Assembly: GCA_019686135.1 (NCBI GenBank)
Contig: JADGHL010000001.1
Location: 1-64,000, forward strand
Reading direction: 5' to 3'
Source of the DNA: Myxococcaceae bacterium
Lineage (GTDB): Bacteria > Myxococcota > Myxococcia > Myxococcales > Myxococcaceae
Length of the DNA stretch: 64,000 bases
The position numbers were made by a program, and so were the translations under genes. Under the pieces are notes generated by a model, which saw only the letters and a list, made by a program, of their open reading frames with translations, made no database searches and was not told the DNA's origin. The first letter of the stretch is position 1. Every line of letters starts with the position of its first letter. Shown in pieces: positions 35,191-44,483 of this stretch.

Positions 35191-35619
35191 CTACGCGGTC
35201 CCGGTGGCCGGCTTGAAGGTCGCCAGGTGCGTCTGCGTGGCGATCCAGTCGATCGCGTTGCGCAGCTGCTCCATCGACGGGAGGTCCGGCAGCTCCTGCA
35301 CCGGATCGTGGTCGATCACGTGCTCGGTGCGGCCGTGCACCACCATCGCCTTGCCGGGCAGAAGGATGATCGCCCCGAGCGAAGGGTGCCGCTTGCGCAG
35401 AAGGCCCAGAAAGAGCAGGTCGTCGTCCCCGCCGCGGCGCATGTCCAGCAGGGCGACCAGCGGCCGGCCCCGGGCGATCTCCTCGAAAGCCTCGTCGCCG
35501 TCGCTCACCGCGGCGCACGCGTAGCCCTCCTGCCGGAGCAGGTGACCGAGCAGCTGCCGCACCGCGCGTTCGGCGCTCATCACCAGCACGGGGCGGGGGA
35601 GGGCGAGGAAAGACGACAT
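35191..35619 (-). CDS. Divergent receiver-domain protein
   Basis: 142 residues from ATG 35619 (ATG 35631 is an alternative). The fold of a CheY-like receiver is visible: VLVMSAER first strand, acceptor-position Asp in ALLDMRRGG, and fourth strand GAIILLPGKA. The acidic pair after the first strand is replaced by Ser-Ala-Glu, and the conserved Thr/Ser after the fourth strand by Pro. Phosphorylation is therefore doubtful. A C-terminal helix and tail (SMEQLRNAIDWIATQTHLATF) follow. It may act by protein contact instead of phosphotransfer. Confidence 0.65.
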   Translation of the reverse strand: MSSFLALPRPVLVMSAERAVRQLLGHLLRQEGYACAAVSDGDEAFEEIARGRPLVALLDMRRGGDDDLLFLGLLRKRHPSLGAIILLPGKAMVVHGRTEHVIDHDPVQELPDLPSMEQLRNAIDWIATQTHLATFKPATGTA

Positions 35620-35658
35620 CCTGTTCCCCATTGTAACAGCGCGACCTGTGCCGGGCCG

Positions 35659-36561
35659 TCAGGGGGTCGCGCGCGCCGCTGCCGGAGTGGACGCGCCGCC
35701 GCCCGTGGCCACGACCGTCCGGGGCGCAGGCGGGAGCCCGAAGTCCACCACCACCGGGTAGTGATCCGACGCGAGCTGTCGCACCACGAACGCGCGCCGG
35801 GGCTGAAGCTCGCGTGAGGCGAGCACGTAGTCCAACCTCAGGTCCGCGAGCGGGAAGGGGAGCGGGTACGTCGATGGGCTGCCCTCGCCCGCGAGCGCGA
35901 AGGCGTCCGCGAACCGCCGCTTCAGCAGGAGGAGCGCCGGGGACTCGGCCTCGTCGTTGAAGTCTCCCATCAGCATCCGGGGAAACGGATCGCCGTGCAT
36001 CAGCCGGGCGATGAACCGCGCCTGCAGCGTGCGCACCGCCGAGCGCGCCGGAGCGTTGGACAGGTGCGTGACGTAGACGCTGAACGGCCGCCCGTCGATC
36101 GCCAGCACCACCCGGCCGACGGTCCGAGGTTCGGCGCCGCGCGGCGTGGGCAGCCGGAACTGCGCCCGGTCTAGGATCTCGTATCGCGACAGCAGGGCGA
36201 CGCCGTAGTCCCCGCCGAAGAGCGATGTGGCGCGGAAGAACACGAAGTGGTCGTACCCGGCGCGCCGGGCGAGCTCTTCGGCCTGGTTCAACCCATGGGC
36301 CCGCGTGGTGCCGCGGTCGACCTCGTTGAGCGCGACCACGTCCGCGTCTTGCGCGCGGATCAGCGCGGCCACCGCGTCCAGGCCCGCGCGGGCGCTCTGG
36401 ATGTTGAAGGTCATCACCCGGAGTGGCCGGCTCAGCGCGGCAGCGCGCACGACGTTTCCGGGAAGTGGATCGGCGGCCGCGCGCGCAGGCCGCGGGCCGG
36501 TGGCGCAGGCGGAGGCGAGGAGGACGACGAATGCGGCAGTATTGATGCGGGTTCGGGTCAT
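35659..36561 (-). CDS. Secreted endonuclease/exonuclease/phosphatase-family lipoprotein
   Basis: 300 residues from ATG 36561. Lipobox LASAC near residue 20. The EEP fold is complete: VMTFNIQSARAG (Asn), ALNEVDRGTTRAHG (Glu), VTHLSNAPARSAVRTLQA, MGDFNDEAESPAL (Asp/Asn), LRLDYVLAS and SDHYPVVVDF (Asp-His). This clade includes secreted DNases, sphingomyelinase-like and inositol phosphatase-like hydrolases, so the substrate cannot be fixed from motifs. The low-complexity Thr/Ala C-terminus is probably disordered. It is divergent from the giant surface protein gene, with 234 bases between. Confidence 0.82.
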   Translation of the reverse strand: MTRTRINTAAFVVLLASACATGPRPARAAADPLPGNVVRAAALSRPLRVMTFNIQSARAGLDAVAALIRAQDADVVALNEVDRGTTRAHGLNQAEELARRAGYDHFVFFRATSLFGGDYGVALLSRYEILDRAQFRLPTPRGAEPRTVGRVVLAIDGRPFSVYVTHLSNAPARSAVRTLQARFIARLMHGDPFPRMLMGDFNDEAESPALLLLKRRFADAFALAGEGSPSTYPLPFPLADLRLDYVLASRELQPRRAFVVRQLASDHYPVVVDFGLPPAPRTVVATGGGASTPAAARATP

Positions 36562-36795
36562 CTGGATCCGGCCCTCGCGCCCTCCCGCGCGGGGCCGCAG
36601 GATACGCGCCCCTTTCCCCGCTTCTCCAGCACGGGATGAACCGTCCGCTGACGCCCGGCCGGACAGGGAGCAAACCCTTTGAGCCAAAACCGATGCGGCT
36701 ACGAGGGGTTATGCCGTCCGGCCTCGTGCAATTCCGACGGAAACCTGCGAGAGTCCCGCGCCGCTTCCCTTCCGCCCCGTGCGAGGCAGCACGCC

Positions 36796-39700
36796 ATGAC
36801 TCAAATTTTCCGCTGCGCCGATTCCAGGCGCTCGCTCGTTCTCCCCCTGCTCGCGGCGTTGGCCGCGGCGCCCGCATTCGCCGCGCCACCCACCAACGAC
36901 GTCTGCGCCGGCGCCGAGGTGATTCCCCCGACGGGCCCGTTCCCGTATCTGACGGCGATCACCGATCTCACCAGCGCCACCGACGCGAACGATCCGATCT
37001 CCTCCTGCCAGAGCAACGCCCACCTCGGCATCTGGTACACGTTCACCCCGACGGTCTCGGGCGTCTATTCCTTCTCCACCTGCAATGGGAACGGCGGCGG
37101 GACCACGGTGTCAGACACCGTGATCGGCATCTACACGTCGGCCGCGGGCTGCGCGGGGCCGTTCACCCAGGTGCCCGGGGGCAGCGGCGTGGGCTGTGAC
37201 GACGACGGGTGCTTCTTGAACGGCACCCAGTCGGTGGCCGGCGCTCCGTTGACGGCGGGGGTCACTTATTACGTGGTGGTCCAGAGGTTCGGCACCACCG
37301 CGGTCTCCGCCGGGGCAGGGCTGGTGCAGCTCAAAGTGGTCCAGGGCGCGGGGAACGACGCCTGCGCCGCCGCTGCGCCGCTTGTGCTGAACATGCCCCA
37401 GTCCGGCTCCAACCAGACCTTCACCAATGATCTCCAGCTGCCCTCCGTCAACGCCTGCTTCAGCGGCGTGGGCCAGGCCTCCAGCACCGGGCCGGGGATC
37501 GACTCGGTCTTCTCCTTCACCGCTGCGGCCGCCGGCAAATACTCGTTCCGCGTCTCGCGCTGGGACCGCGAGTCCATCAACCCGCTTCTGTACGTGTCCT
37601 CGGACTGCCCCACCGCCGCGGGGCTGAACACGGTGGCCGCGTGCCTCGGCGCCGCCAACCGGACCAGCTCGAGCGCCCTGGCCGGCGAGGAGGTGTGGTG
37701 CCTTCCGCTCGCCCAGGGCGACACCGTGTTCGCCACCGTCGACCTGACGGACCCCACCGCGAAGGGCACGCCGTTCTCGATCGAGGTGACCGCGTGCGAT
37801 CAGGAGACCGAACCGAACGATTCGGTGACGTCGGCCGCCCCCCTCGCGTGCGGGCTCGAGGGCGGGATCGCCCCGACGTCCTCCGACGTGGATTTCTTCG
37901 CGCTTGGAGCCAACGCCGCCGGAGAGCGCGTGTTCGCGATGATCGACGCCCTCTCCGCGAACTCCACCAACTTCGACCTCCGCGTCACCAGCGACACGCT
38001 GGTGATGGAGTACGACGACGCGGACGTCGACACGCCGTTCGGCGGGACCGCGCCGGTGATCGCCGGTAGTCCGCTCACCGGCGCACCGGCGTACCTCCGG
38101 GTCAGCGCCTCGTCCGCGAGCGAGCCCTACCGCCTCTACTCGGTGATCCAGCCCGCTCTCGGGGTCGCCACGAGTGAGATGGAGCCGAACGACACTCTCC
38201 TGCAGCCGCAGATGGCGAACTACGTCCGCGGGGCGCTCTCGAGCTCGAGCGACGTGGACGTCTACGCCTTCGCCGCGAACGCGGGCGAGCAGGTGTTCAT
38301 CGCGCTGGACGCGGATCCGCTGCGCAACAACACGCCCTTCAACGGCGCGCTGGAGCTCCTCGATCCGGACGGGAACCTCGTCGTGCGCGCCAACGACTCC
38401 AACTCCTCCTCGAGCAACACCGCGCCCACCGGACTGACGTCCACCACGCCGAACAGCCCCGCCGAGGGCATCGTGTGGCGGCTCCCGCGCACCGGCACCT
38501 GGTTCGTCCGCGTGTCCTCCGGATCCACCTCCGCGGGCGACTACCTCCTGTCGATCAGCCGGGACTGCGCGCCGTCGCTGGCCGTCACCGGTGCCACGCC
38601 CTCGGTGGGTTCGCGCAATGGCGGTGACACCATCACCGTGAGCGGCGCGAATTTCCAGCCCGGATTCACCGCCACCATCGACGGCGTGGCCATCACGCCG
38701 GACAGCGTCAGCGCCACCGGCTTCACGTTCACGACCCCGCCGCACGCCTCCGGGCAAGTGTTGATCGTCGTCACCAACCCGGACGGATCCGCGGGGTCGA
38801 CGACGTTCACCTACGCTCCTCCGCCAACGATCACCAACCTGAGCCGGACCTCCGGCAGCACCCTGGGCGGAGACACGGTGGTCATCACCGGGACATTCTT
38901 CCTGCAGGGCGCCTCGGTGTTCTTCGGCTCGAACGCCGCCACCGTGACCGACATCAACGGGGACGGCACGCAGATCACGGCGATCACGCCGCCCGGCATC
39001 GCGGGCCCCGTCGATGTCACCGTCACCAACCACGACGGACAGACGGTCACCGTCACCGGCCTCTTCCTCTACGTTCCGCCGCCGGTGGTGACCTCCGTCG
39101 CCCCCAACCCGGCGCTCGGAGGGGACACCGTGGTGATCACCGGCACCGACTTCCAGAATGGCGCCACCGTGCTTCTGGACGGCGTGCCGGCACAAGTCAC
39201 GTTCGATGACCCGACGCAGCTGACCGTGGTGATCCCTGGCCACCTTCCCGGCGCGGTGGACCTGACGGTGACCAACCCCGACGGCCAGTCCCACACCGTG
39301 CCGGGCGGCTTCACCTACGACAGCCAGGGGCCGGCACCCACCGTGGTGACGCTCTCCCCCAGTTCCGGGTCCGACCTCGGTGGAGAGGCGGTGGTCATCA
39401 CCGGAACCGGCTTCTTCCCCGGCGCCACGGTGCTGTTCGACAACGTGCCGGTGCCTGCGTCCGACGTCACGGTGGATGGCCCCACGCAGATCACGGTCGT
39501 GACGCCCGCCCACGCGTTCGGGACGGTGGACGTGACGGTGCGCAACCGCGACTACCAGTCCGCCACGGTCTCTCCGGGCTTCACGTTCGTCCACGCCGCG
39601 CCCACCGTGACGGCGATTACGCCTTCGGGCGGGAACATCGCCGGCGGCACCAAGGTCACCGTCACCGGGACCGAGTTCATGAACGGCGCCACCTTCAGCG

Positions 39701-41580
39701 TCGGTGGCGTCCCGGCGACCAACGTGGTGGTCGTCGACTCGACCACGATGACCGGCACGACCGGGCCGCACGCGCCAGGGACCGTGGACGTGGTCGTCAT
39801 CAACGCGGACCTGCAGACCGCGACGCTGCCGGCGGCGTTCACCTACGCTTTGGCGCCGACGGCCACCTCGCTCTCGCCCAACCAGGGCTCCACCCTCGGT
39901 GGCACGGCCTTCACGCTCACCGGGAGCGACTTCCAGCCCGGCGCCACCGTCAGCTTCGGCGGCGTGGCGGCGACCAACCTCACCGTCACCGCAACGGAGA
40001 TCACCGGGACGACCCCGGCGCATGGCCCGGGCAAGGTGAATGTGGTGGTCACCAACCCGGACGGCCAGAGCGCGACGATCGCCAATGCGTTCACCTTCGT
40101 CGTGCCGCCGATCGCCACGAGTCTGTCGCCGGTCAATGGACCGGCATCGGGCGGCACGCGGATCACCATCTCCGGCCTCAACTTCGCCTCCGGAGCCACC
40201 GTCACCGTGGGCGGCTCCCCGGCGACGAGCGTCAACGTGGTCAACGCCAACACCATCACCGCCGTCACCCCACCGGGCACGCCGGGTACCGTGGACGTTA
40301 CGGTCACCAACCCGGACGGCCAGTTCTCCACGCTCACGAACGCGTTCACCTGGGTGGCGCCGCCGGTCCTGACGGCCATCAGTCCGGTCAGCGGTCCGGC
40401 CGCGGGCGGGACGCAGGTCACGCTGAACGGCCAGGGGTTCCTCCCCGGAGCGGCGGTGTTCTTCGGGAACACGCCGGTCAGTGCGACCTTCGTCAGCCCG
40501 ACGCAACTCACCACCACCACGCCCGCGGGCACCGCCGGGATGGTGGACGTCACAGTGAAGAACCCGGACGACCAGACCAGCACCCTGGCGAACGCGTTCA
40601 CCTTCGTCGCGGCGCCGGCCGTGAGCACGCTGTCGCCCCACATCGGCGCGAGCGCCGGCGGGACGCAGGTGACGATCACCGGAACCGGCTTCGTCGACGG
40701 ATTGACCGTCTCCTTCGACGGGGTGGAGGCGACGAGCGTGACCGTGCTGAACAGCCAGACCCTCACCGCGGTGACCCCCGCTCACCCGGAGGGTTGGGTG
40801 AGCGTCACCGTCAGCAACCCGGACGGTCAGACCAGCACCCTCGCGCAGGGGTTCGACTTCATCGCCGCGCCGGCGATGAGCGGGATTACCCCCGTCGAGG
40901 GCAGCGCGTCCGGTGGCACGGACGTGACGATCTCCGGTGACAACTTCGCGCCCGGGGCCACGGTCACCTTCGGCGGCGCGCCCGCGACCGCGGTCGTCTT
41001 CCAGAGCAGCACCACGCTGGTGGCGACCACGCCCTCGCACGCGGCCGGTACGGTCGACGTCGTGGTCACCAACCCCGACGGCCAGTCCGCCACGCTAAAG
41101 AATGCGTTCACCTTCCAGCCGGCCCAGCCGGCGATCTCGGTGATCACCCCCGCCGCGGGCCCCGGAGACGGCAACACGCCGGTGCTCATCGGCGGCTCCG
41201 GATTCGTGGCCGGCGCGATCGTCACTTTCGGCGGCGTCGAGGCGACGCAGGTCGAAGTGGTCAACAGCCACACGATCACCCTGCGCACACCCGCCCACGA
41301 CGCCGGCGCGGTGGATGTGGTCGTGACCAACCCCGGCGGGACGTCGGCCGCCAAAGCCAAAGGCTACCGCTACGTCAGCTCGCCGACGGACGCGGGCATG
41401 GACGCGGGTGTCGACGCGGGCGTCGAGGACGCCGGCGTTTCGGACGGCGGTCAGCTCGACTACCAGGGCGGCTCCAGCGGGTGCGGCTGCACCTCGGCGG
41501 ACGGCGCGTCGCTCGCCGGCTTCGCGCTGCTGGGCCTGGTGGCGATGGTCTCGCGCCGTCGCCGCCCGATGTCGCGGTAA
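36796..41580 (+). CDS. Giant surface protein: two PPC-like domains, eleven IPT/TIG repeats, MYXO-CTERM tail
   Basis: 1594 residues from ATG 36796 (GAGG upstream). Signal peptide ~1-30. An N-terminal beta domain with paired Cys, then two pre-peptidase-C-like units beginning ETEPNDSVTSAAP (~335) and EMEPNDTLLQPQ (~461). From ~593 to ~1520 are eleven IPT/TIG (Ig-like) repeats of ~85 residues, each with a P-x-(S/T)-G-x2-GGT core and TVTNPDGQS-like end. Then an Asp-Ala-Gly linker (DAGMDAGVDAGVEDAG) and a C-terminal GCGCTS - hydrophobic helix - RRRRP tail that fits the MYXO-CTERM sorting signal. A cell-surface adhesin or structural protein is likely; no enzyme domain is seen. Confidence 0.87.
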   Translation: MTQIFRCADSRRSLVLPLLAALAAAPAFAAPPTNDVCAGAEVIPPTGPFPYLTAITDLTSATDANDPISSCQSNAHLGIWYTFTPTVSGVYSFSTCNGNGGGTTVSDTVIGIYTSAAGCAGPFTQVPGGSGVGCDDDGCFLNGTQSVAGAPLTAGVTYYVVVQRFGTTAVSAGAGLVQLKVVQGAGNDACAAAAPLVLNMPQSGSNQTFTNDLQLPSVNACFSGVGQASSTGPGIDSVFSFTAAAAGKYSFRVSRWDRESINPLLYVSSDCPTAAGLNTVAACLGAANRTSSSALAGEEVWCLPLAQGDTVFATVDLTDPTAKGTPFSIEVTACDQETEPNDSVTSAAPLACGLEGGIAPTSSDVDFFALGANAAGERVFAMIDALSANSTNFDLRVTSDTLVMEYDDADVDTPFGGTAPVIAGSPLTGAPAYLRVSASSASEPYRLYSVIQPALGVATSEMEPNDTLLQPQMANYVRGALSSSSDVDVYAFAANAGEQVFIALDADPLRNNTPFNGALELLDPDGNLVVRANDSNSSSSNTAPTGLTSTTPNSPAEGIVWRLPRTGTWFVRVSSGSTSAGDYLLSISRDCAPSLAVTGATPSVGSRNGGDTITVSGANFQPGFTATIDGVAITPDSVSATGFTFTTPPHASGQVLIVVTNPDGSAGSTTFTYAPPPTITNLSRTSGSTLGGDTVVITGTFFLQGASVFFGSNAATVTDINGDGTQITAITPPGIAGPVDVTVTNHDGQTVTVTGLFLYVPPPVVTSVAPNPALGGDTVVITGTDFQNGATVLLDGVPAQVTFDDPTQLTVVIPGHLPGAVDLTVTNPDGQSHTVPGGFTYDSQGPAPTVVTLSPSSGSDLGGEAVVITGTGFFPGATVLFDNVPVPASDVTVDGPTQITVVTPAHAFGTVDVTVRNRDYQSATVSPGFTFVHAAPTVTAITPSGGNIAGGTKVTVTGTEFMNGATFSVGGVPATNVVVVDSTTMTGTTGPHAPGTVDVVVINADLQTATLPAAFTYALAPTATSLSPNQGSTLGGTAFTLTGSDFQPGATVSFGGVAATNLTVTATEITGTTPAHGPGKVNVVVTNPDGQSATIANAFTFVVPPIATSLSPVNGPASGGTRITISGLNFASGATVTVGGSPATSVNVVNANTITAVTPPGTPGTVDVTVTNPDGQFSTLTNAFTWVAPPVLTAISPVSGPAAGGTQVTLNGQGFLPGAAVFFGNTPVSATFVSPTQLTTTTPAGTAGMVDVTVKNPDDQTSTLANAFTFVAAPAVSTLSPHIGASAGGTQVTITGTGFVDGLTVSFDGVEATSVTVLNSQTLTAVTPAHPEGWVSVTVSNPDGQTSTLAQGFDFIAAPAMSGITPVEGSASGGTDVTISGDNFAPGATVTFGGAPATAVVFQSSTTLVATTPSHAAGTVDVVVTNPDGQSATLKNAFTFQPAQPAISVITPAAGPGDGNTPVLIGGSGFVAGAIVTFGGVEATQVEVVNSHTITLRTPAHDAGAVDVVVTNPGGTSAAKAKGYRYVSSPTDAGMDAGVDAGVEDAGVSDGGQLDYQGGSSGCGCTSADGASLAGFALLGLVAMVSRRRRPMSR
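38572..41367 (+). repeat. Eleven tandem ~254-bp IPT/TIG coding repeats
   Basis: The repeats of the surface protein are visible in the DNA as recurring GGCGG(C/G)AC(G/C)...GTCACC and GTCACCAACCCGGACGG(C/A)CAG blocks with a mean period of about 254 bases. They have diverged, so recombination between neighbours would be rare but possible. Long open frames on the opposite strand across this region come from this regular codon pattern and are not genes. Confidence 0.8.
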
Positions 41581-41627
41581 CACCCGACGGGCGCGCCGCA
41601 CCGGAGGGGTGTGGCGCGCCCGGCCCG

Positions 41628-42764
41628 TCATCGCCGGCGCACGATGGGTTCGAGCGCGTAGAGCCGGGTGGTCTCTCTCGACCTTACCCGGTGCAGCGGA
41701 TCGGTCGGGTCCTTCGCTCTGGGGTGCTGCGGCGCCACGGACCTTCTCCACACCGTGCGAAGGCCTGCGGCGTCGAGCTGCTCGTTCAGCCACCCCGCCT
41801 CGCGCAGGCCGATGAGCTCGGGGAGATCCGAGAGGATCAACCAGCCCTGACCTCCCGGAGCGAGGTGATCGGCGAGCCCGGCGAAAAAGCCGCGGAGGAC
41901 GGCACTGTCCTCGTCGTAGATCGCCCGGTCGATGCGGGTCTTCGGCCGCTCGGGGATCCACGGCGGGTTGCAGACCACGAGGTCCGCCTGGCCGTCCGGG
42001 AAGAGCGGACGCTCGAGGACGCGGAACCGATCCGGGCCGAACCCGAGCCGTTCGGCGTTCTCGGCCGCGCAGGCCACCGCGCGCGGGTCGATGTCCGTGG
42101 CGACGACCTCGCTCGCCCCGCGCGCCAGAAGCAGGAACGACAGCACGCCGGTGCCGGTGCCGATCTCGAAGACCCGCTTGCCGGTGGGGGCGGGCGCGGC
42201 ACGGATGAGCCCGGTGTACTCGGGCCGCGTGGGGGAGAAGACGCCGTAGTGCGGGTGGATCGGCCCGGGCAGCCCCTCCACCCGGACGCCCTTCTTCCGC
42301 CACTCGGCCGCGCCCACCATCCCGAGCAGCTCGCGCAGCGCGACGACGGTGAAGGTTCCCGGTGCAGGCGGGCCCCACACAGGCTCGCAGGCGTCCCGGA
42401 GCTTCGGGCCGCGGCGGAGCGCGACGGTGTACGTGTCATCGAGCGGGACCAGAAGCCGCGACAGCAGGGCGTGCTCCTCGCCGCGCCGCTGGCGCTCCTG
42501 ACGGAAAGCCTCCAATGCGGTGCGCGGAACCGGCCATCGTCGTGACTTCTCCAGCCGCCGCCCGAGCGAGGCGAGTAGCTGCCGAGCGTTCTGGAAGTCG
42601 CCCACATAGAGGAGCTGCTCGCCGCGGCGGATCCGTCGCAGCGCTTCGTCCGCCCTCGTGCGGTCGTCGACGAGCGCCACGTGGGTGGGCGCTGGCACAC
42701 CCGCCTCCGAACGCCACGTCGCGACGTGCGCCAGCCCCCCATGCGTCCAGCGGACCTCGGCCAT
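41628..42764 (-). CDS. Class I SAM-dependent methyltransferase (NPPW type)
   Basis: 378 residues from ATG 42764. The N-terminal ~190 residues are a helical substrate-recognition part. The Rossmann core follows: FEIGTGTGVLSFLLLARGA (motif I), ATDIDPRAVACAAEN, and VVCNPPWIPE, the (N/D/S)PP(F/Y/W) motif of enzymes that methylate planar amide or exocyclic nitrogens (HemK/PrmC, PrmB, RlmG, TrmN6). Release-factor, ribosomal protein or RNA bases are therefore all possible targets. It is divergent from the DTW-domain gene, with only 55-79 bases between, so the two may share control. Confidence 0.82.
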   Translation of the reverse strand: MAEVRWTHGGLAHVATWRSEAGVPAPTHVALVDDRTRADEALRRIRRGEQLLYVGDFQNARQLLASLGRRLEKSRRWPVPRTALEAFRQERQRRGEEHALLSRLLVPLDDTYTVALRRGPKLRDACEPVWGPPAPGTFTVVALRELLGMVGAAEWRKKGVRVEGLPGPIHPHYGVFSPTRPEYTGLIRAAPAPTGKRVFEIGTGTGVLSFLLLARGASEVVATDIDPRAVACAAENAERLGFGPDRFRVLERPLFPDGQADLVVCNPPWIPERPKTRIDRAIYDEDSAVLRGFFAGLADHLAPGGQGWLILSDLPELIGLREAGWLNEQLDAAGLRTVWRRSVAPQHPRAKDPTDPLHRVRSRETTRLYALEPIVRRR

Positions 42765-42843
42765 GCCGGGCGCAATAGCCGAAGGCGTCCGGGCGCGCAC
42801 CCGGTACATTGCCGCCGACGTGCGTTCACGGACCGAAGCCGAC

Positions 42844-43413
42844 ATGCCGGGCCGCTGTCGCCGCTGCTGGGTGATGGAGCGGTGGTGCATCTGCGCGGAC
42901 ATCCCAAAGATCGACAACCGGACCGAGGTGCTGGTGCTCAGGCACCTGCTCGAGTCCCGTAAGAGCACCAACACCGCCCGCATCGCCGCGCTGGCGCTTC
43001 GCCGGATGGAGATCGTCGACGTCGACGCACGGCGGCCGCCGGACATCGCCGGGTGGTTGGCCTCGAAGGGGAAGGTGTGGCTGGTGTTCCCGGGCGGCAC
43101 GACGGCGGATGTCGAACACGAACGGCCGGACGCGGTGCTGCTCGTCGATGGAACGTGGAAGCAGGCGCGGAAGATGGTGCGGTCGCACGGGGCGCTGCTG
43201 GCGCTGCCGCGGCTCTCGTTGCCCGGAGGCGACCCGGCGGTGTGGCGGCTGCGCACGACGAAGCTGCGCGACGCACAGTCGTCGATGGAGGCGATCGCCG
43301 AAGCGCTGCGGATCGTCGAGTCCAGCGCGCACGCGGAGGCGCTCCACCGGCTCCATCAGCTCCATGTCGCGCGCGTCCTCCTCGCGCGGGGCGCCATCCC
43401 CACGCGGGACTAG
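42844..43413 (+). CDS. DTW-domain protein (tRNA-uridine aminocarboxypropyltransferase-like)
   Basis: 189 residues from ATG 42844; an in-frame GTG at 42820 is an alternative. Zinc-ligand-like Cys pairs C-x2-C and C-x-C in RCRRCWVMERWCICADIP, then VLRHLLESRKSTNTARIA (the HPxE-K-TNTA region) and VLLVDGTWKQARKM, the DTW signature. Bacterial DTW proteins (TapT and relatives) transfer the 3-amino-3-carboxypropyl group from SAM to uridine 47 in tRNA variable loops. Its TAG shares CTAG with the stop of the convergent tfuA-like gene. Confidence 0.82.
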   Translation: MPGRCRRCWVMERWCICADIPKIDNRTEVLVLRHLLESRKSTNTARIAALALRRMEIVDVDARRPPDIAGWLASKGKVWLVFPGGTTADVEHERPDAVLLVDGTWKQARKMVRSHGALLALPRLSLPGGDPAVWRLRTTKLRDAQSSMEAIAEALRIVESSAHAEALHRLHQLHVARVLLARGAIPTRD

Positions 43414-44483
43414 CCCGCCTGCTTCCGCACGAGCCGACCCCGGAGGTGCGCCTCGCTCGCCAGAGCCTCGGTCTCGTTCGGACCGTCGGGGAGCCAGCGT
43501 TCGGCGTGGTCCAGCACGAAGCGCTCGAGGACCACGTCCTCCATCAGCGCGGCGATCTGTCCTTCGTCCAGGCCGAGATCGTCCGGCGTCCGCGGGGCGA
43601 TGGCCCGGAGCCATTCCGCCCGCGCCTGCGCGAGCGCTCTCGCCTCCGCGCGCACCCCACGCGAACGCGCCCAGCCCGCGAGCAGCGCACGCCGAAGGCC
43701 CGCGTCGATCCACTCGCGCGCGTCCGACCGCCGCGCCAGCGCCTCCAGGTGCGCGGATGAGGACGCAAGGCGGCGGCGCCGGACCAGCGCCGACGGTGTC
43801 CGCACGGGGAGCTTCGGGACCGGCGACGCACGGGCATGCCGCTTCCACCAGGCCACCGCGGCTTTGATGCACGCGCGTGCATCCTCCGCCTTGAGGTCCG
43901 GTCTGCGCCGCTCGAGAAACCGCTCGAACCGCGCGCGCTGCGCCGCCTTCCGCCAAGAGACGTTGCGCAGGATCGCCGGCCAGGTGCGCTCCTGGTAGTG
44001 GAGCGCGCGAGCCGCACGGAGGACCGCGCGTGCCTCGGCGGGCGAGAGCACCTTCGCGCGCCGCGCCAGCTCCACGGCGTGCTCCGCGTTCACCAGCGGA
44101 ACGGTGAGGGGGCGAAAGCCGTGCTCGGCGTCGGCGTGCAGAAGCGCCACGTCACCGTCGTCGGCCGCGCCTCTGGCATAGCGCTCGAAGATGCGGCCGA
44201 TGCCCACCATCCCGTGATCGCGCAGCTCCGCCGCGCGCAGGGCGCCCATGCTGCTCGCTCCGAACACCGCCACCCCGGCGTCCAGCGCCGCGAGCAGCTC
44301 GTGATGCCAGACCGAAGGCTGCGCCTCGAAGACGCCGTCGATCAACGCGATCGCCCGCGGCCGCATCTTGAGCGCGCGCCAGATGTCGCCCTGCCGCGCC
44401 GGAGGCCAGAACGTCGCCCGGGGCGCGAGGCGCCGCGCTTCGGCGGCCGGCAGTGACGGGCCGAGAAAGACGATGAGGCTCAT
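43410..44483 (-). CDS. TfuA-like protein
   Basis: 357 residues. The N-terminal ~160 residues match the TfuA core: VFLGPSLPAAEAR, GDIWRAL...AIALIDGVFEAQPSVWHHELLAAL, GASSMGALRAAEL and ADDGDVALLHA, then PLTVPLVNAEHAV. The C-terminal ~190 residues are Arg/Ala-rich and helical and are specific to this protein. TfuA partners a YcaO enzyme in peptide-backbone thioamidation (thioviridamide-type RiPPs; McrA thioglycine in methanogens), probably supplying sulfide. Here it overlaps the ycaO-like gene by ATGA, so they must be co-translated. A scan of the intergenic sequences for a short RiPP precursor found none. Confidence 0.85.
   Translation of the reverse strand: MSLIVFLGPSLPAAEARRLAPRATFWPPARQGDIWRALKMRPRAIALIDGVFEAQPSVWHHELLAALDAGVAVFGASSMGALRAAELRDHGMVGIGRIFERYARGAADDGDVALLHADAEHGFRPLTVPLVNAEHAVELARRAKVLSPAEARAVLRAARALHYQERTWPAILRNVSWRKAAQRARFERFLERRRPDLKAEDARACIKAAVAWWKRHARASPVPKLPVRTPSALVRRRRLASSSAHLEALARRSDAREWIDAGLRRALLAGWARSRGVRAEARALAQARAEWLRAIAPRTPDDLGLDEGQIAALMEDVVLERFVLDHAERWLPDGPNETEALASEAHLRGRLVRKQAG

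Noticed and set aside
37111-41040. A 1309-codon open frame on the minus strand opposite the surface protein
   Set aside because: It mirrors the regular codon pattern of the repeat-bearing plus-strand gene, has no recognisable domain, and is Arg/Gly/His-rich as antisense frames of GC-rich genes usually are.
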